Part shown: positions 49,085 through 60,575 of the stretch, piece by piece
How the letters are laid out: the number at the start of each line of letters is the position of its first letter
How positions within the stretch are numbered: the stretch's first letter is position 1
NCBI GenBank assembly: GCA_947179155.2
Contig: OX359285.1
Location: 9,222,731-9,286,730 of the forward strand
DNA length: 64,000 nucleotides
Direction: 5' to 3'
From: Hedera helix
Taxonomy: Eukaryota > Streptophyta > Magnoliopsida > Apiales > Araliaceae
The notes under the pieces: generated by a model
What the model saw: only the letters and a program-made list of their open reading frames with translations
Database searches by the model: none
Told to the model about the DNA's origin: nothing
Translations under genes and position numbers: made by a program

Positions 49085-50887
49085 TGTTGGGATATAATTT
49101 ATTGGACTCCAATATTAATGCGGGCTCAAGTATATTTTTAGATGAGAGTATGAATTGGGCTATTTTTGACATGCTATGGTGGGCCCAATGTATGGATAGA
49201 TCTATTCAAGTGTTCTTTTGGGACGACTTGGTGGATTGGGAAGGTTTAAATCTATGACAAATAAGGATTTCAAATTAAACAATGATTTCGAATTTTCATG
49301 GTGACTGTTGGTCGGAATCGGCACCTATAAAAAACACGCGATTTCGGATTCGTTTGAATGAATGTACGCGCAAGTATACGCGGTCAACAAGTAATATAAT
49401 AAAAGTAAATTGTCGATCCCACGAGGAGTTAAACTAACGATATCTGCATAGCAAGCTTAAAGCAATCTAATCCGATTTAAACTATGATTAAGATGACGAG
49501 TTTTTGTAAACACAATAACCTAAAATAATAAAAACGTAGCAACAAAGATTCGATTAAAACAAGCTAAGATCACAACTTCACTCACTACCTCATTTAACCC
49601 TCACACCTCTCTTTTCAATGCTAAGATCGCTCGAATGATAACCAGAGAAAATAAGCAACCAATAACCTCTTCCGATAGTTAAATGATTCACACCCTACTA
49701 ATTAGTTCACTATATTCCTATGTGACCTAACTTAGCAAGATGGCGATAAAAGCACTTCTCAACAAGGTTACACAAGATACACCGGTATATTCCTATCCGA
49801 GATACAAATTAGGCTCTCATCCGAAGATAAAACAACCTACAAGTGCTATCATGCTTTAGGCCTAGTTATTTAATCCATTTTTCAATATCATAAACAACCA
49901 CACATTACATACAAAGTACATAATCCATACATGAAGAACAAAGCATGATAATCATTCATTAGCAATCCATTCACATCAAAAAAGAGAGATATTCCAGTAA
50001 AATCTAGTAGTGAGATCCATTGTGATCCTAGAAATGAAGTTAGTTCATAGCTAAATGACTAAGAATCATTAACAAGTTACTCATTAGGCTTAAATACATA
50101 GAATGAAGATAACTAAAATGAATGAAACTTCCTAAAACACAAGTTTCAAACACTAAAACTCCCTTCACAATATAGCAATCCAAGCTTGATGAGTCTTCTT
50201 GTTCTTGAGCTTAACACCAATCCAAGTGGCTTTGAAGGCTGGAAGAAACGAAGAAAAACAGCTCCAAGACGTAAAAAATCTCTTCTCTAGGTCAAGCCAC
50301 CTTCCCTCTTAAGTAGCAAAAATCCCGTCAGAAAACAGCATGGTCGACCGCCGCGGCGGTCGAATCCGCCGCTGCGGCGGTGGTCTTTTGTGAAAATTAC
50401 CATTTTGCCCTTTCAGCTCAAAAATCCTACAAAACACCGACGAGAAATTAGGGACCATAAAATTCATAAATATAAGCAATAATAACTCTCAAAAACTCAC
50501 AAAATATTAAGCTAGACGTACTAATTCGCAGGTATAAAACCCGCTCATCAGTGACAAAGATTGATCGGTCAATATTGTATTTACAATTGAATTCTGATAA
50601 TGAATTTCCTATTCTAGTTGGCTTCAATTAACACAACTGATGGGAAGAATATAAATACAGCTACATGCATGGACTCACGGTAAACATTGAATTCACATTA
50701 AATATCAATTGTTTTTCAGTAATTTGAGTTCTCCATTGTTACGATATTTGGCTTGTACTTATTCTCACACCAGAGTATACCCAGACAGCCTAGGTCGTTG
50801 AGTTCTTTGATGTAACCTTGTTGATTTTCAGGTACAAATAGCTCATAGTTTGGTAATTTCTGCAGAAAACAAAATCAAGCATTAACA
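49085..50887 (+). repeat. 5' LTR of the Tat element (interrupted)
   Basis: Starts TGTTGGGATATAATTTATTG, ends AGCATTAACA. It is collinear with the 3' LTR except for a 1245-bp nested solo LTR and its GTGAC duplication. It contains an AAGAATATAAATACAGC stretch, a likely TATA box. Confidence 0.9.
49306..50550 (-). mobile_element. Athila-like solo LTR nested in the Tat 5' LTR
   Basis: TGTTGGTCGGAATCGG ... CCCGCTCATCA with exact GTGAC duplications (49301-49305, 50551-50555). The 3' LTR of the Tat element shows the uninterrupted site. On the minus strand it begins TGATGAGCGGGTTTTATACC, the typical head of Athila-type LTRs. GC-rich dyads (CCGCCGCGGCGG) occur near 50350. It shares the phrase CGCAAGTATACGCGGTC with the LTR at 14031-15741. 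Confidence 0.88.
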
Positions 50888-50993
50888 TTGGCGTTAAAAG
50901 GAGGGTCTTTTGATATTTGATCCTAAAATCACCAGTTTTGTTTTGAAGGATTGTTGTTATGGTGGAAAGGAGAAATCTTAGTAAGGACCAACA

Positions 50994-52232
50994 ATGATCC
51001 TCTACAGAACCAATTACACAGCATGTTCGAGGCTCGACGAAGATAGGATTGGGCCCAATCAACCAAGGTCTAGGCCCGTGCAGGCTCATTCAGTGCCTGT
51101 TCGAAGGCGGTTATTCTCTCCATCAATCACACTGAATTTAGATTTGCGTAGGTTAAGGCCGGAAGAATTAAGAAATCCAAAAGGAAGGTCGGCACAATAT
51201 CAGAGAAAGAGAATTAGATTCCAAAAAATCAAAGAAGTAGAGGCCGAGTTGGAGGCTTTGGGGCATTGACATCAAAAGTGGAACGCCCACCTATCCGAGT
51301 TGAGGAGCGAGGAAAATCCACCGACCACTATTGAAGGAGGAGAGCAAGAATTGATCCCACAGAGTCGACCCCCGGTCTATACAAGAAGGCACAAAGCAAC
51401 TCGGTTCACACAACCGGAACCAACCTCAGGGTTACATGAGGTTGCCTGGTCGATTAGGTCGAGATCACATCTAAGATATAAGGCAACCCGACTCTTCCAA
51501 CCGGTACTATCAGGGCCGAACCAGATCTCCAATTAAGGGAATGTGCTAAAGTGGTATAAGGGCGGATCACGGTCAAGAAGAGTAGTAGGAATTCCATAGA
51601 CGCTTATTCCTGACCCATTATGTAGAGGATAGCGGAATTGGAGAGAAGGGTGGTGGCGATCAAGACCGAACCAGCTAATCCACAACTTTTGGATCTGAGA
51701 TCTCCATTCTCTCTAGCCATTGATCAAGAAAAGGCTTATCCAAAGAAGAAGTTACCACCTCTGAAGACCTGTGATGGCACGGGCGACCCTTACGATCACA
51801 CACATTCTTATGAACGTGTGATGAGGTACTACAACCATTCAGAAGCCGACATGTACTAGATCTTCATCACCACTTTAAAGAAGGGAGCCAATAGTGGATG
51901 ATATCGTTCCCCTCGAGTTGTATTAATTCATGGAATGAGTTGTGTGATAAATTTCATGAGCGATTCGGGATCAATAAAAGAAGGGGAAAATTGACTGCTT
52001 CACTGATGTAGATCAAACAGAAGCAAGGAGAATCGTTGAGCCAATATGTGCAGAGGTTCAAAGATGCCATCGACACCATAATCGATCTAAACATGACACA
52101 AGTTTTGGGGGTTTTCTCTACAGGGTTAGACATAGGATGAAATAAGAAGCTTATAAAGGATGTTATATTCAATCCACCAAAAGACTTATCTGATGCTTAT
52201 CAAGCCCAGAGGTTAGAGCGACCTTTTCAGAA
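50994..52232 (+). pseudogene. Tat element gag remnant
   Basis: Frames with stops give the usual gag capsid features: LPPLKTCDGTGDPYDHTHSY (51750-51810), then IKQKQGESLSQYVQRFKDAI (52011-52070) and a following VFSTGLD. This matches the retrotransposon gag domain of plant gypsy elements (the K-x-YDGTGDPxDH and KQ-x-ESL-x-x-Y-x-x-RF blocks). N-terminal basic and coiled segments are seen at 51000-51269. Stops interrupt it several times, so it is not functional. Confidence 0.8.
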
Positions 52233-52832
52233 CATGGTTATCTCATTTTCCAATGAAGATTATCCTCCTAATGCCGTTAAACCACATGAATGAGCATTGG
52301 TTATCACGGCACAAGTCGGCTCGGTAGACATGAAGTGGATCATAATCGATAATGCGTCTTCTATTGATGTGCTTTATAGTCACGCTTATCAAATAAGGAA
52401 TCTGAATGGCGTAAAGATGGAAGTTGGACATTAGTCACCTCTGTATTGGTTCGACAATGAAGCGGTACATTTGGTCGGGACAGTCAAGTTGTTAGTGGTG
52501 TTCGGGACACCATCACAATGTAAATCCAGGTGAATTTTTTTATTGTACAAGTTGATTCAACTTACAATGCTATTTTGGGGAAAACAACGCTATCTACCTT
52601 GCGTGCTGTCACATCAATCCTTGACTTTAAGATGAAGTTCCCTACACCTAATGGGGTCAGCGAAGTTAAGGGGGACTTGGATATAGCAAAGAGATGTTAT
52701 CGGCACACACTCACAGCTTCTACAGTAGGGGTCAGTAAATATAAGCAAACTATGATCATGGATGTTGAGCCATTTACAGAGGGAGCTACGAAGCCACTGG
52801 TGTTGCCCGCTGAAGAGATTGAAGATGTGTAG
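52233..52832 (+). pseudogene. Tat element aspartic protease remnant
   Basis: Reading ITFSNEDYPPNAVKPHE, stop, ALVITAQVGSVDMKWIIIDN and ASSIDVLYSHAY corresponds to the retropepsin region. The catalytic D-S/T-G is changed to D-N-A. The block continues with DSTYNAILGKTTLSTLRAVT and KMKFPTPNGVSEVKGD, the conserved linker after the protease. One in-frame stop and the altered active site mean it is dead. Confidence 0.8.
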
Positions 52833-53039
52833 CTTATCCCGGGCAACTCAGCAAAGACGGTTCGGGTAGGTGCCAGGTTGCAAGAGACAGTTAGGAATGG
52901 ATTGGTGGAATTACTAAGGACATATGCAAACAACTTCACCTGAGCACCTCACGATATGCCAAGTATAGCAGGATACATGTTTATTCACAGGCTATAGGTT
53001 AACTCTAATAGAAAGCCAGAACACCAAAAGTGTTGAATC

Positions 53040-53760
53040 TTTTCTCTCGAACGTTAAAAAATCATTGATGAAGAGGTTGCAAAGCTCTTGGATGCTGGGA
53101 TCATCAAGGAGATCGAATATCCAGAGTGGTTAACGAATGTGGTTTTGGTCAGGAAGCAGAATGGGAAGTAAAGGGTCTTCATCGACTACACCAACCTCAA
53201 CAAGGCTTGTCCTAAAGATTTTTATCCACTTCCTCATATCGACCAGTTGATTGATGCGACATTAGGGAATGTCGTCATCAACTTCTTGGATGCGTTTTGG
53301 GGGTACAATTAGATTTTGATGGCTAAGAAGGATAACCTGAAGATTACTTTTATCACACAACGGACGACCTATGCATACAATAGAATGATGTTCGGGTTAA
53401 TTAATATGGTTGCCACATACCAAAGGATAATGAATTATGTCTTCAGCAGGCAGATCGAGAAGAACATGAAGGTGTATGTAGATGATATAATCGTCAAGAG
53501 TGCAAGGATTCATGACCATTTGCAAGATTTGGAGGAGTGCTTTCAAACAGTCAGACGTTACAACATAAGACTCAATCCTATAAAGTGTACATTTGGTCTT
53601 GGATCGAGTAAGTTTCTTGGGTACTTGGCGAACAACAGGGGGATCAAAGCTAACCCAGAGAAAATTAAAGCTATACTAGATATGAAGTCTCCACAAAACT
53701 TTAAGGAGGTACAAAGGTTGATTGATTAGGTGGTGGCTCTTCGACGTTTTATGACAAAAT
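53040..53760 (+). pseudogene. Tat element reverse transcriptase remnant
   Basis: LLDAGIIKEIEYPEWLTNVV then VRKQNGK, NLNKACPKDFYPLPHIDQLI, FGLINMVATYQRIMNYVF and the catalytic YVDD (53475-53486, in KVYVDDIIVKS) are the ordered blocks of gypsy reverse transcriptase. Later blocks (IRLNPIKCTFG, KFLGYLANNRGIKANPEKI) are also present. Two stops and a change of D-A-F-S-G-Y to DAFWGYN show decay. Confidence 0.92.
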
Positions 53761-53779
53761 ATTGCAGAATGGTGTCTTC

Positions 53780-54150
53780 CATTTTTTGATACTTTAAAGG
53801 GCCCAAAAAATAAGAAGACCTTTCAATGGATGTACGAGTGTGAATATGCTTTTTAGGGGATCAAGAGGTATTTGTCTTCGGCTCCACTGTTGCAAAAACC
53901 CGTGTTGTAGGAACCTCTTTATTTATATTTGGCGGTTAGTTCTCTGGTGGTAGGAGCAGTGTTGGTTCGAGAAGAAGGAGGAGTTCAGTAGCTGGTCTAC
54001 TATGTTAGCCATGCTCTAAGAGATGTAGAGACTCGGTATCCTAATCTTAAGAAGTGTGCGTATGCTCTGGGGTGGCTAGTAGAAAACTTCGTCATTATTT
54101 TTAAGGTCGGGTTATTATCATCTACACTGATCAATTGTTAAAAAAGGTGC
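53780..54150 (+). pseudogene. Tat element first RNase H remnant
   Basis: Frames with stops read FQWMYECEYAF, SSAPLLQKPVL, SLVVGAVLVREEG, VYYVSHALRDVETRYPNLKK. This is the thumb and RNase H block after RT in gypsy elements (YYVSxxLxxxExRYxxxEK). Several stops and a frameshift. Confidence 0.8.
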
Positions 54151-54757
54151 TTCATAAATCAAATGCTTCGAGAAGGATGGTTGCTTGGGCGGTTGAGCTC
54201 AGCCAATATGTCTTAGATTATTGGACTCGGACAACCATTAAGGGGCAGACTTTAAAGGATTTAGTTGTTGAGTGCACTTTTCCCATTGAAAGCTCGGAGG
54301 AAGGGTTAGTTGTTGTTGTCGGGGTTATCACTGAGGGCAGCAGGCCCCATCATTGGTGTGGACTTTGTATATTGATGGATCATTTACTGCTAATACTAGT
54401 GGAGATGGTGTTCTTTTGACTAGCCCGGAAGGATTTAAGGTGCAGTAGGCGATTAGGTTTCGATTTTGGGCTACCAATAATAAGGCAGAATATGAGGCAA
54501 TATTGACAGGGTTGAGATTGGCTCAAAGTCTAGAAGTTCATAATGTTCTTATCTTCAGTGATTCACAGTTGGTGGTGAAGTAGATCCAAGGAGAATATGA
54601 AGCTCGTGGGGGCAAGAATGACTAGGTATCTGTCTGAGGTGAAGGTGTCGTTGCAAAGATTTGATTCTTATTCACTTCATGGCATCAAGCGTGATGGTAA
54701 CATGGTGGCCGACATGTTGTCTAGGCTTACAGCAATCCAAGCAAAAAAAATTGGAGG
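54150..54757 (+). pseudogene. Tat element second (archaeal-type) RNase H remnant
   Basis: After RMVAWAVELSQYVLDY and LKDLVVECTFP comes WTLYIDGSFTANTSGDGVLL, then NNKAEYEAILTGLRLAQSLE and IFSDSQLVV. D-G-S, the E of AEYEA and D-S are the acidic active-site residues. This extra RNase H, found between RNase H and integrase, is the hallmark of the Tat lineage. Stops and a frame change are present. The reading stops at the nested insertion at 54763. Confidence 0.85.
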
Positions 54758-54762
54758 TTCAG

Positions 54763-55172
54763 TTTGACATCCCAGATTTTTACATGATTTTCAAAGGAGG
54801 ATTTTGATTAATTTAGTAAATGTTAGTAGATAAAACCTAGCTTGAATGACAGAATGTATTAAGGGTGATTAAATATGAATTATTATGTGATCAATATGTT
54901 ATAAATGACCTGTGTGGTTGAAATGGTACGGAAGGACTCTTGATGTAGATAAGGGTCTATAGAACGTATAAAGACCAGTTATTTATGTAAAGTGTATAAG
55001 TGACGCAACAAATTTTGAAATCGAAACAAATATGAATTTTGATGGTTGAATGGTAATGTAAAAGATTAAAGATGAATGATTGATTGTAATGCCCACAATA
55101 GGGTAATTTGAAAGAAATTATGGTAAGACACGATATTTTGTGTCAGCAGGTAATAGATTGAATATGTGTGGG

Positions 55173-55210
<38 letters not shown>

Positions 55211-55232
55211 CTATATACATATATATGTATAC

Positions 55233-55305
<73 letters not shown>

Positions 55306-58300
55306 ATAAAGAATTTAAAGTTAGAAAATAATGGAATGAGGAAAGAGTATGCAAATTGAGCTTAAGTTATAAAAGTTAATAGCGAGCTTAATGAATAAGC
55401 CTAGAGATGCGATAATATGAAAATGGCAAGATAAGGTATGTATGTATGTACAGTGAAGAAGGAACCGTATGACCTAATCGGTCTATTAAGGATTAAATGA
55501 ATAATACAACTAACGATCGTGGAACGTTTGAAATTATTACAGAATTGATATTGAATGATTGAAATAAGATAAGCGTGATACGATATGTAAAGACAAGAAG
55601 GTAATACTCCTGAAAGTGAGTATAAGGGATTTAGTGTGCACGTCTAATTTGAATTGGCGTACGTGTGCTAATTAATGTACCAAAGAACATAAAAGTCGTA
55701 TAATGGCTATATGAGCGTAAAATGATAAAAAGATAATGGATTTTGATAATACGAGCGCCATTCGCTTTTCGAGGAAGCGATTTATGAAAAAAGTGAGTAT
55801 ATCGACTAATTGAGATGTCGGGAATTGAAATTGATTAAATATGGAACCAAGAAAATGTGTAAGGAACGAGATATGTATTTTATGGTTAAAAAAAGTTATG
55901 TAATCGATTTGCGATTAAATGACTACTTAAGACGGAAAATGAGTTTATGTGAACGTAGTACGACGGAAAGCGAGTGACCTAATCGATCGATCGAAAGAAG
56001 AATCGATTTAAATGAGCATGGAATAAATTAACAAGAAGAAAATATGAAAGTTGCTTGGAAAAGGAAAATTTGCATGAAAATTTAAAAATCTAGCCAAAAT
56101 GGAGTTTTACCAAAATGCCCTCAACAATCTAGTTAATGACCATTATGTCCAAAAGAGTAAAATGACCAAAATACCATTGACAAATTGAGTAATAACCTAT
56201 GTGTCCCAGGCGATGAAATGTCAAAAATGCCCTTGACTTAAAGTGTGAAATGACCAAAATGTCCTTAGGTTGATTTAACCATAATTAAGCTTAGTTAACT
56301 CAAATTGAGTTAACTCTCATATAATTTACCAAGCAAGCAAGTTTTCCTCATTCTTGTTTGCTGAAATTTTAGCCGTAAGAGAGAGAGAAGTCATGGATAT
56401 AGAGAGAAAAAGCTCGATTGGTGAAGTTAGGATGCTTGAATGGTTATGGAGTAAGAAGAAAAGATGAAGCTCTCTTCATGAGGAAGGTTTCTATGTAAAG
56501 AAGTTAGGCATGCAAGAATGTATGATTATGTTTGAGCCATGAAATTTGGTATTCATGTATTTAAATTTAAGAATAGATAAAGCCATGCATGAATTTTGGT
56601 ATATATGTATGTTAGTTATGTAAGTTCTGTGTCAAAGTGTGTTTCATGTGAAACCCTAAGCCTATATGTTGTAGAACAAATGTGATATACTATTCATGTA
56701 TGAATTCAAGTTAAAAATCATGATTTAAGATATGATCATGTGTTATATGTTGATAGATTTGATGAAAACCTAGTTTAAAAGGTTGAACATATAAGAAGTA
56801 TACATATTTTTATGCTAGATAGCTTCAAAGATGCATTGAAGGTTGAAAATCATATTTTGTACATGAAGTTACAATATTAGACTATGATTTACAATGAAAT
56901 CAAATTATACTCTGTAAAGTGCATTAGAAGGTGTACGTAGAAGTTATGTGATTATAAAAAGTGGTGAAATGTATATGTGGCAGCATATGTGGTGCTTGGA
57001 GATTAAAGTGTGAAGTTGAGTTTAAGTTTTGAATTTGAAAAGTTTACAAAGTTATTGAAAATCCAACTCATAGGTGATTTTTGGCAATTTTAAGGAACTA
57101 AAGGTGAAATGGAGTCAAACGACCTAGTTTTATGTTATTACACGTGCTTAGGTTGATTTGATAATCAACGGATTGAAATTTGAATGAAAAGACGATTCGA
57201 ACGATCGAAATTGATCGTTTCAATTCAAAATGGATTTTAACAGACAAATCTCGCATCGTGCGAAGTTTTATAGTTTTAAAAGTTTGGGCATGTCATATAT
57301 GACGTATATGAACTTTATTAAGTGTTAGAATGAAGTTTTGATGCAAATGGCCAAAAATCACAAAGTTGGTAAATTTGAGTTTTAAGTTGAAAACGAGTTT
57401 GAACGCCCTCCTACGGGCTAATGTTTCACTAATTTTGAGAAGCCAATTGAGGTAAGTAAAATTTTTATAAAATACTAAGTAGTAAGACCTAGTACTGTTC
57501 CAAATTTGGACTTGATTAGATGTATGGTGAATGAGTTAAAAATTAGCAAAGTTGCAGCAAAATTCAACAGAATCTGTTATAGCAGCATGTTTTGTGTTGA
57601 ACACTGCGCCGGGGCGCAATGTACTGTTTATGGCCGAGAAGATTTTGTGGCCAGCGAGGTATGAAGGCGTCGGGGCGCAGTTGCTTTGCACTTGAAATTT
57701 TTTTAAGCTTCCAAAAAACTATGTTTTGACGTGAAATGATAAGAATATGTTATATAAACCCTAAATTGATAAAAATGGCCAATATGAAAGGATTTCAAGG
57801 TGTAATGAAATGATGAATTGCATAATATAATATGCTTAAAGCTAAGTCAAATCATGATATGAGTTTTGAAATGTAGATAACGAGTTAAGATGTATTACTA
57901 ACCTACATAAGGTGTAACACATCAAAAGTGAAATGAATAGAGATTATTGGTTAAGCAATTATGGATAAAGTTTGACAAGTAATAGAAAGTTGATGATCCT
58001 ATATTGATGCATATGGTGCAATGTTTACAGATAGCGCTCGAAGTAGCAAACCGACAAGACGGATATGAAAGAATAGGAAGGCCACGCGAGGCAGTAAAGG
58101 TTAAGTGCAAGATAAATACAGATCAAACAAGTTTTTCAAACTTAAGTGTACTAATTGTTCTATGTGAGTTATGTGATAGTTGAAATGTGCACTTCATGCA
58201 ACTATATGTTTAACTGTTAAGTGGAATATGTGTCATTAAGCATAGCATAGTAAAGTAGAGAATGCATGACGCATAAATATAAACTATAAGCATGACAAGT

Positions 58301-59044
58301 ATTATCTGATTGACTTGTTGAGCCTATATGCTCACTCTTGCCATGAACTAACATTTTAGGTAAACGTACAAGAAGGTCGGAGGTTCTGGTGCAGCTAAAG
58401 GTAAAGATTGATGAAGGCATAGATAACCATGATAGAAATTTGTTATGTGTATCTATGTAATGTGGCTATTTAGATAGTTAAATGTAAATCTACAATGGTA
58501 ATAAGGGTTATATGATTTATAAATCCATAGAGATAAATGTGCATGTATGTATTATTTAAAGAAAAGTTGTAACGATGTAAGTTTAATGTAATGTTCTTGG
58601 TCGAGTTTTATATGTATTAAACTCGTATGTATGGTACAGATGGATGTAAACAGGACTATGTATGGGACAGGCATAAGCAAGAAGGGTTATGTATGTATAG
58701 ATTAATGATAAAAAATTATTTACAAGATATGAGGTGATACATCATAATTATATATGATTCTGATAATTGTAATAGACTAGGTCACAATTGATAAATGGTT
58801 GACTTAAGTTCTAATGAAGGGTAAATGAACGTTACGATCCTAAGACTGGTAAGGAATGTAAGATAAATAAACAGATTTATGGACCACATTATGGTCAAAT
58901 ATTGATTTTAAAGGTTATATATTAACGTACGAAATCGTCGTTAAGATGATTGATGATAATATAATTTGATTTTAAGATTAATGATTATGAAATCCAGAAT
59001 TGAATGGATAAAATTAAGGAACGTAAGGATTTCGCTGTGTTACA
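54763..59044 (+). mobile_element. 4.3-kb non-coding solo-LTR-like element nested in pol
   Basis: Starts TTTGACATCCCAGATTTTT and ends GATTTCGCTGTGTTACA, resembling gypsy LTRs of the TGTGACATCCC...GTGTTACA type with one start base changed. Flanks TTCAG (54758-54762) and TTCGG (59045-59049) fit a 5-bp duplication. Joining the host on both sides restores the reading GGSVYLEIL across linker and integrase. Inside are (TA)n/(CA)n at about 55176-55302, two GCGCCGGGGCGC-type words near 57610-57680 and an LTR-3'-like TATGCTCACTCTTGCC block near 58328. No protein-coding domain was seen. Confidence 0.65.
55176..55302. repeat. (TA)n(CA)n(TG)n microsatellite
   Basis: TA, then CA, then TG runs, partly self-complementary, creating spurious open frames on both strands. 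Confidence 0.95.
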
Positions 59045-59049
59045 TTCGG

Positions 59050-60345
59050 TGTATCTAGAGATTCTGAATGAGCCCAGTATCACAAGAAAATAGTTTATGT
59101 CCGTTGAAAGGATGAATTGTTGGTTGACGTCGTACTTGGACTATTTAGCTAATGGGAAATTTCCTTTGGATATGTTGATGGCTAAAAGGATCAAGTATAG
59201 GAGTGCATACTTTTGTTTGATAAATGGGGAATTGCATAAGCGAGCTTACTCCTCACCGTTACTAAAGTGCTTAGTTTTTTGGGAAGCGTCATTTGTCCTT
59301 CGGGAGGTACATAAGGAGATTTGTGGAGATCATATGGGGACTAAGCTTCTAGCGTATAAGTTAATTAGGTAGGGGTATTATTGACTGACGATGTTTCAGA
59401 AGGCTAATTAAGGATTTTGTTAGGAAGTGTCCTAAGTGTCAACTGAACAGTTTGGTGCCTTATCAACCTCTAAAAGAGTTATTCTCAGTGTTATCACTAA
59501 TTCCTTTTGCAATTTGGGGGATTGATTTATTGGGACCTTTACCTAAGGCGAAGGGATAACTTCAGTACGTGGTGGTGGTCATCGATTACATGACTAAATA
59601 TATAGAGGCCAAATCACTTAGGCACATCGCAGAGCAAAACTATTTGTAGTTTTTAAAGGAGTCAGTGGTATTTCGGTTTGGTATCCCGGTGGTGTTGGTG
59701 TTGGATAATGGGTTACAAATTCGTGGGATCAAAGTTTGAGCAGTTTTTAGTGGATCTTGGGGTTTAATACCAAAGGGTTTTTGTTACTCATCCATAGTCG
59801 AATAGGCAAGTGGAGGTGACAAATCGGACTCTCCTTAATAGTATTAAAAGAAGATTGGATGAAGCAAAAGGAAGGTCATTGGAAGAACTCCAGAGTGCCC
59901 TTTGATCATATTGAACCACTCCACAGATGACCACTGGAGATTATCCATTCAGGTTAGCATAAGGTACTAAAGCATTAATCCCAGTTGAGATCAGATCCAC
60001 ATCTTTCATGGTTTTAAACTTTAAGGAGTTGTACAATGAAGAAGGTCTCCGACTCAATTTGGATCTATTGGACAAGGTTCGAGATGATGTTGTGCTCAGG
60101 TTGGCCCATTTATCAGTAAAAAAAATGTTAAGCATTACAATAAGAGAATTTGGTTAAGAAGATTTGAGGTGGGTGAACTGAGGCTTCAACTCCACAAAAC
60201 ATTGGTAAGTTAATGCCTAATTGGGAAAGACCTTATGAAGTCATAGAAGTATTAAAGGTAGAGACTTACAAGCTTCAGGGAATGGATGGGGTGGAATTAA
60301 AAAACACTTGGCATGCAGGAAGACTTAGGAAGTATTATCAGTAGA
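59050..60345 (+). pseudogene. Tat element integrase remnant
   Basis: SVYLEILNEPSITRK, then MLMAKRIKYRSAYFCLINGE, VLREVHKEICGDHMGTKLLA (zinc-finger H-H side) and KCPKCQ-like coding further on. The core shows WGIDLLGPLPKAKG-like and VVVIDYMTKYIEAK readings, with VLVLDNG. The C-terminal end reads LMPNWERPYEVIEVLKVETY and TWHAGRLRKYYQ followed by a stop, the normal end of Tat integrases. Several stops and frameshifts. Confidence 0.85.
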
Positions 60346-60575
60346 AATATTATCAATAAGAAGTATTATTTTTAGGAAGTATTAGTTGTAGGAAATATTA
60401 TTGTTCAAGTTATTTAGGATATATTCATTCAAATGTAGCTTAAAACAAAATATTAATAAAGAAGTTGTTTGATATTCATTCCAAAAGATGTTCTTCATTA
60501 AATTTAGGAGTATTTACAAAAGATCCTAATATATTTACATGAGTTATTTGTAGTAAAGGAAAATTACAAAGAATG

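Noticed and set aside
48978..49257. Open frames over the TA/TG microsatellite
   Set aside because: Alternating dinucleotides give YIYI and HTHT peptides; no gene.
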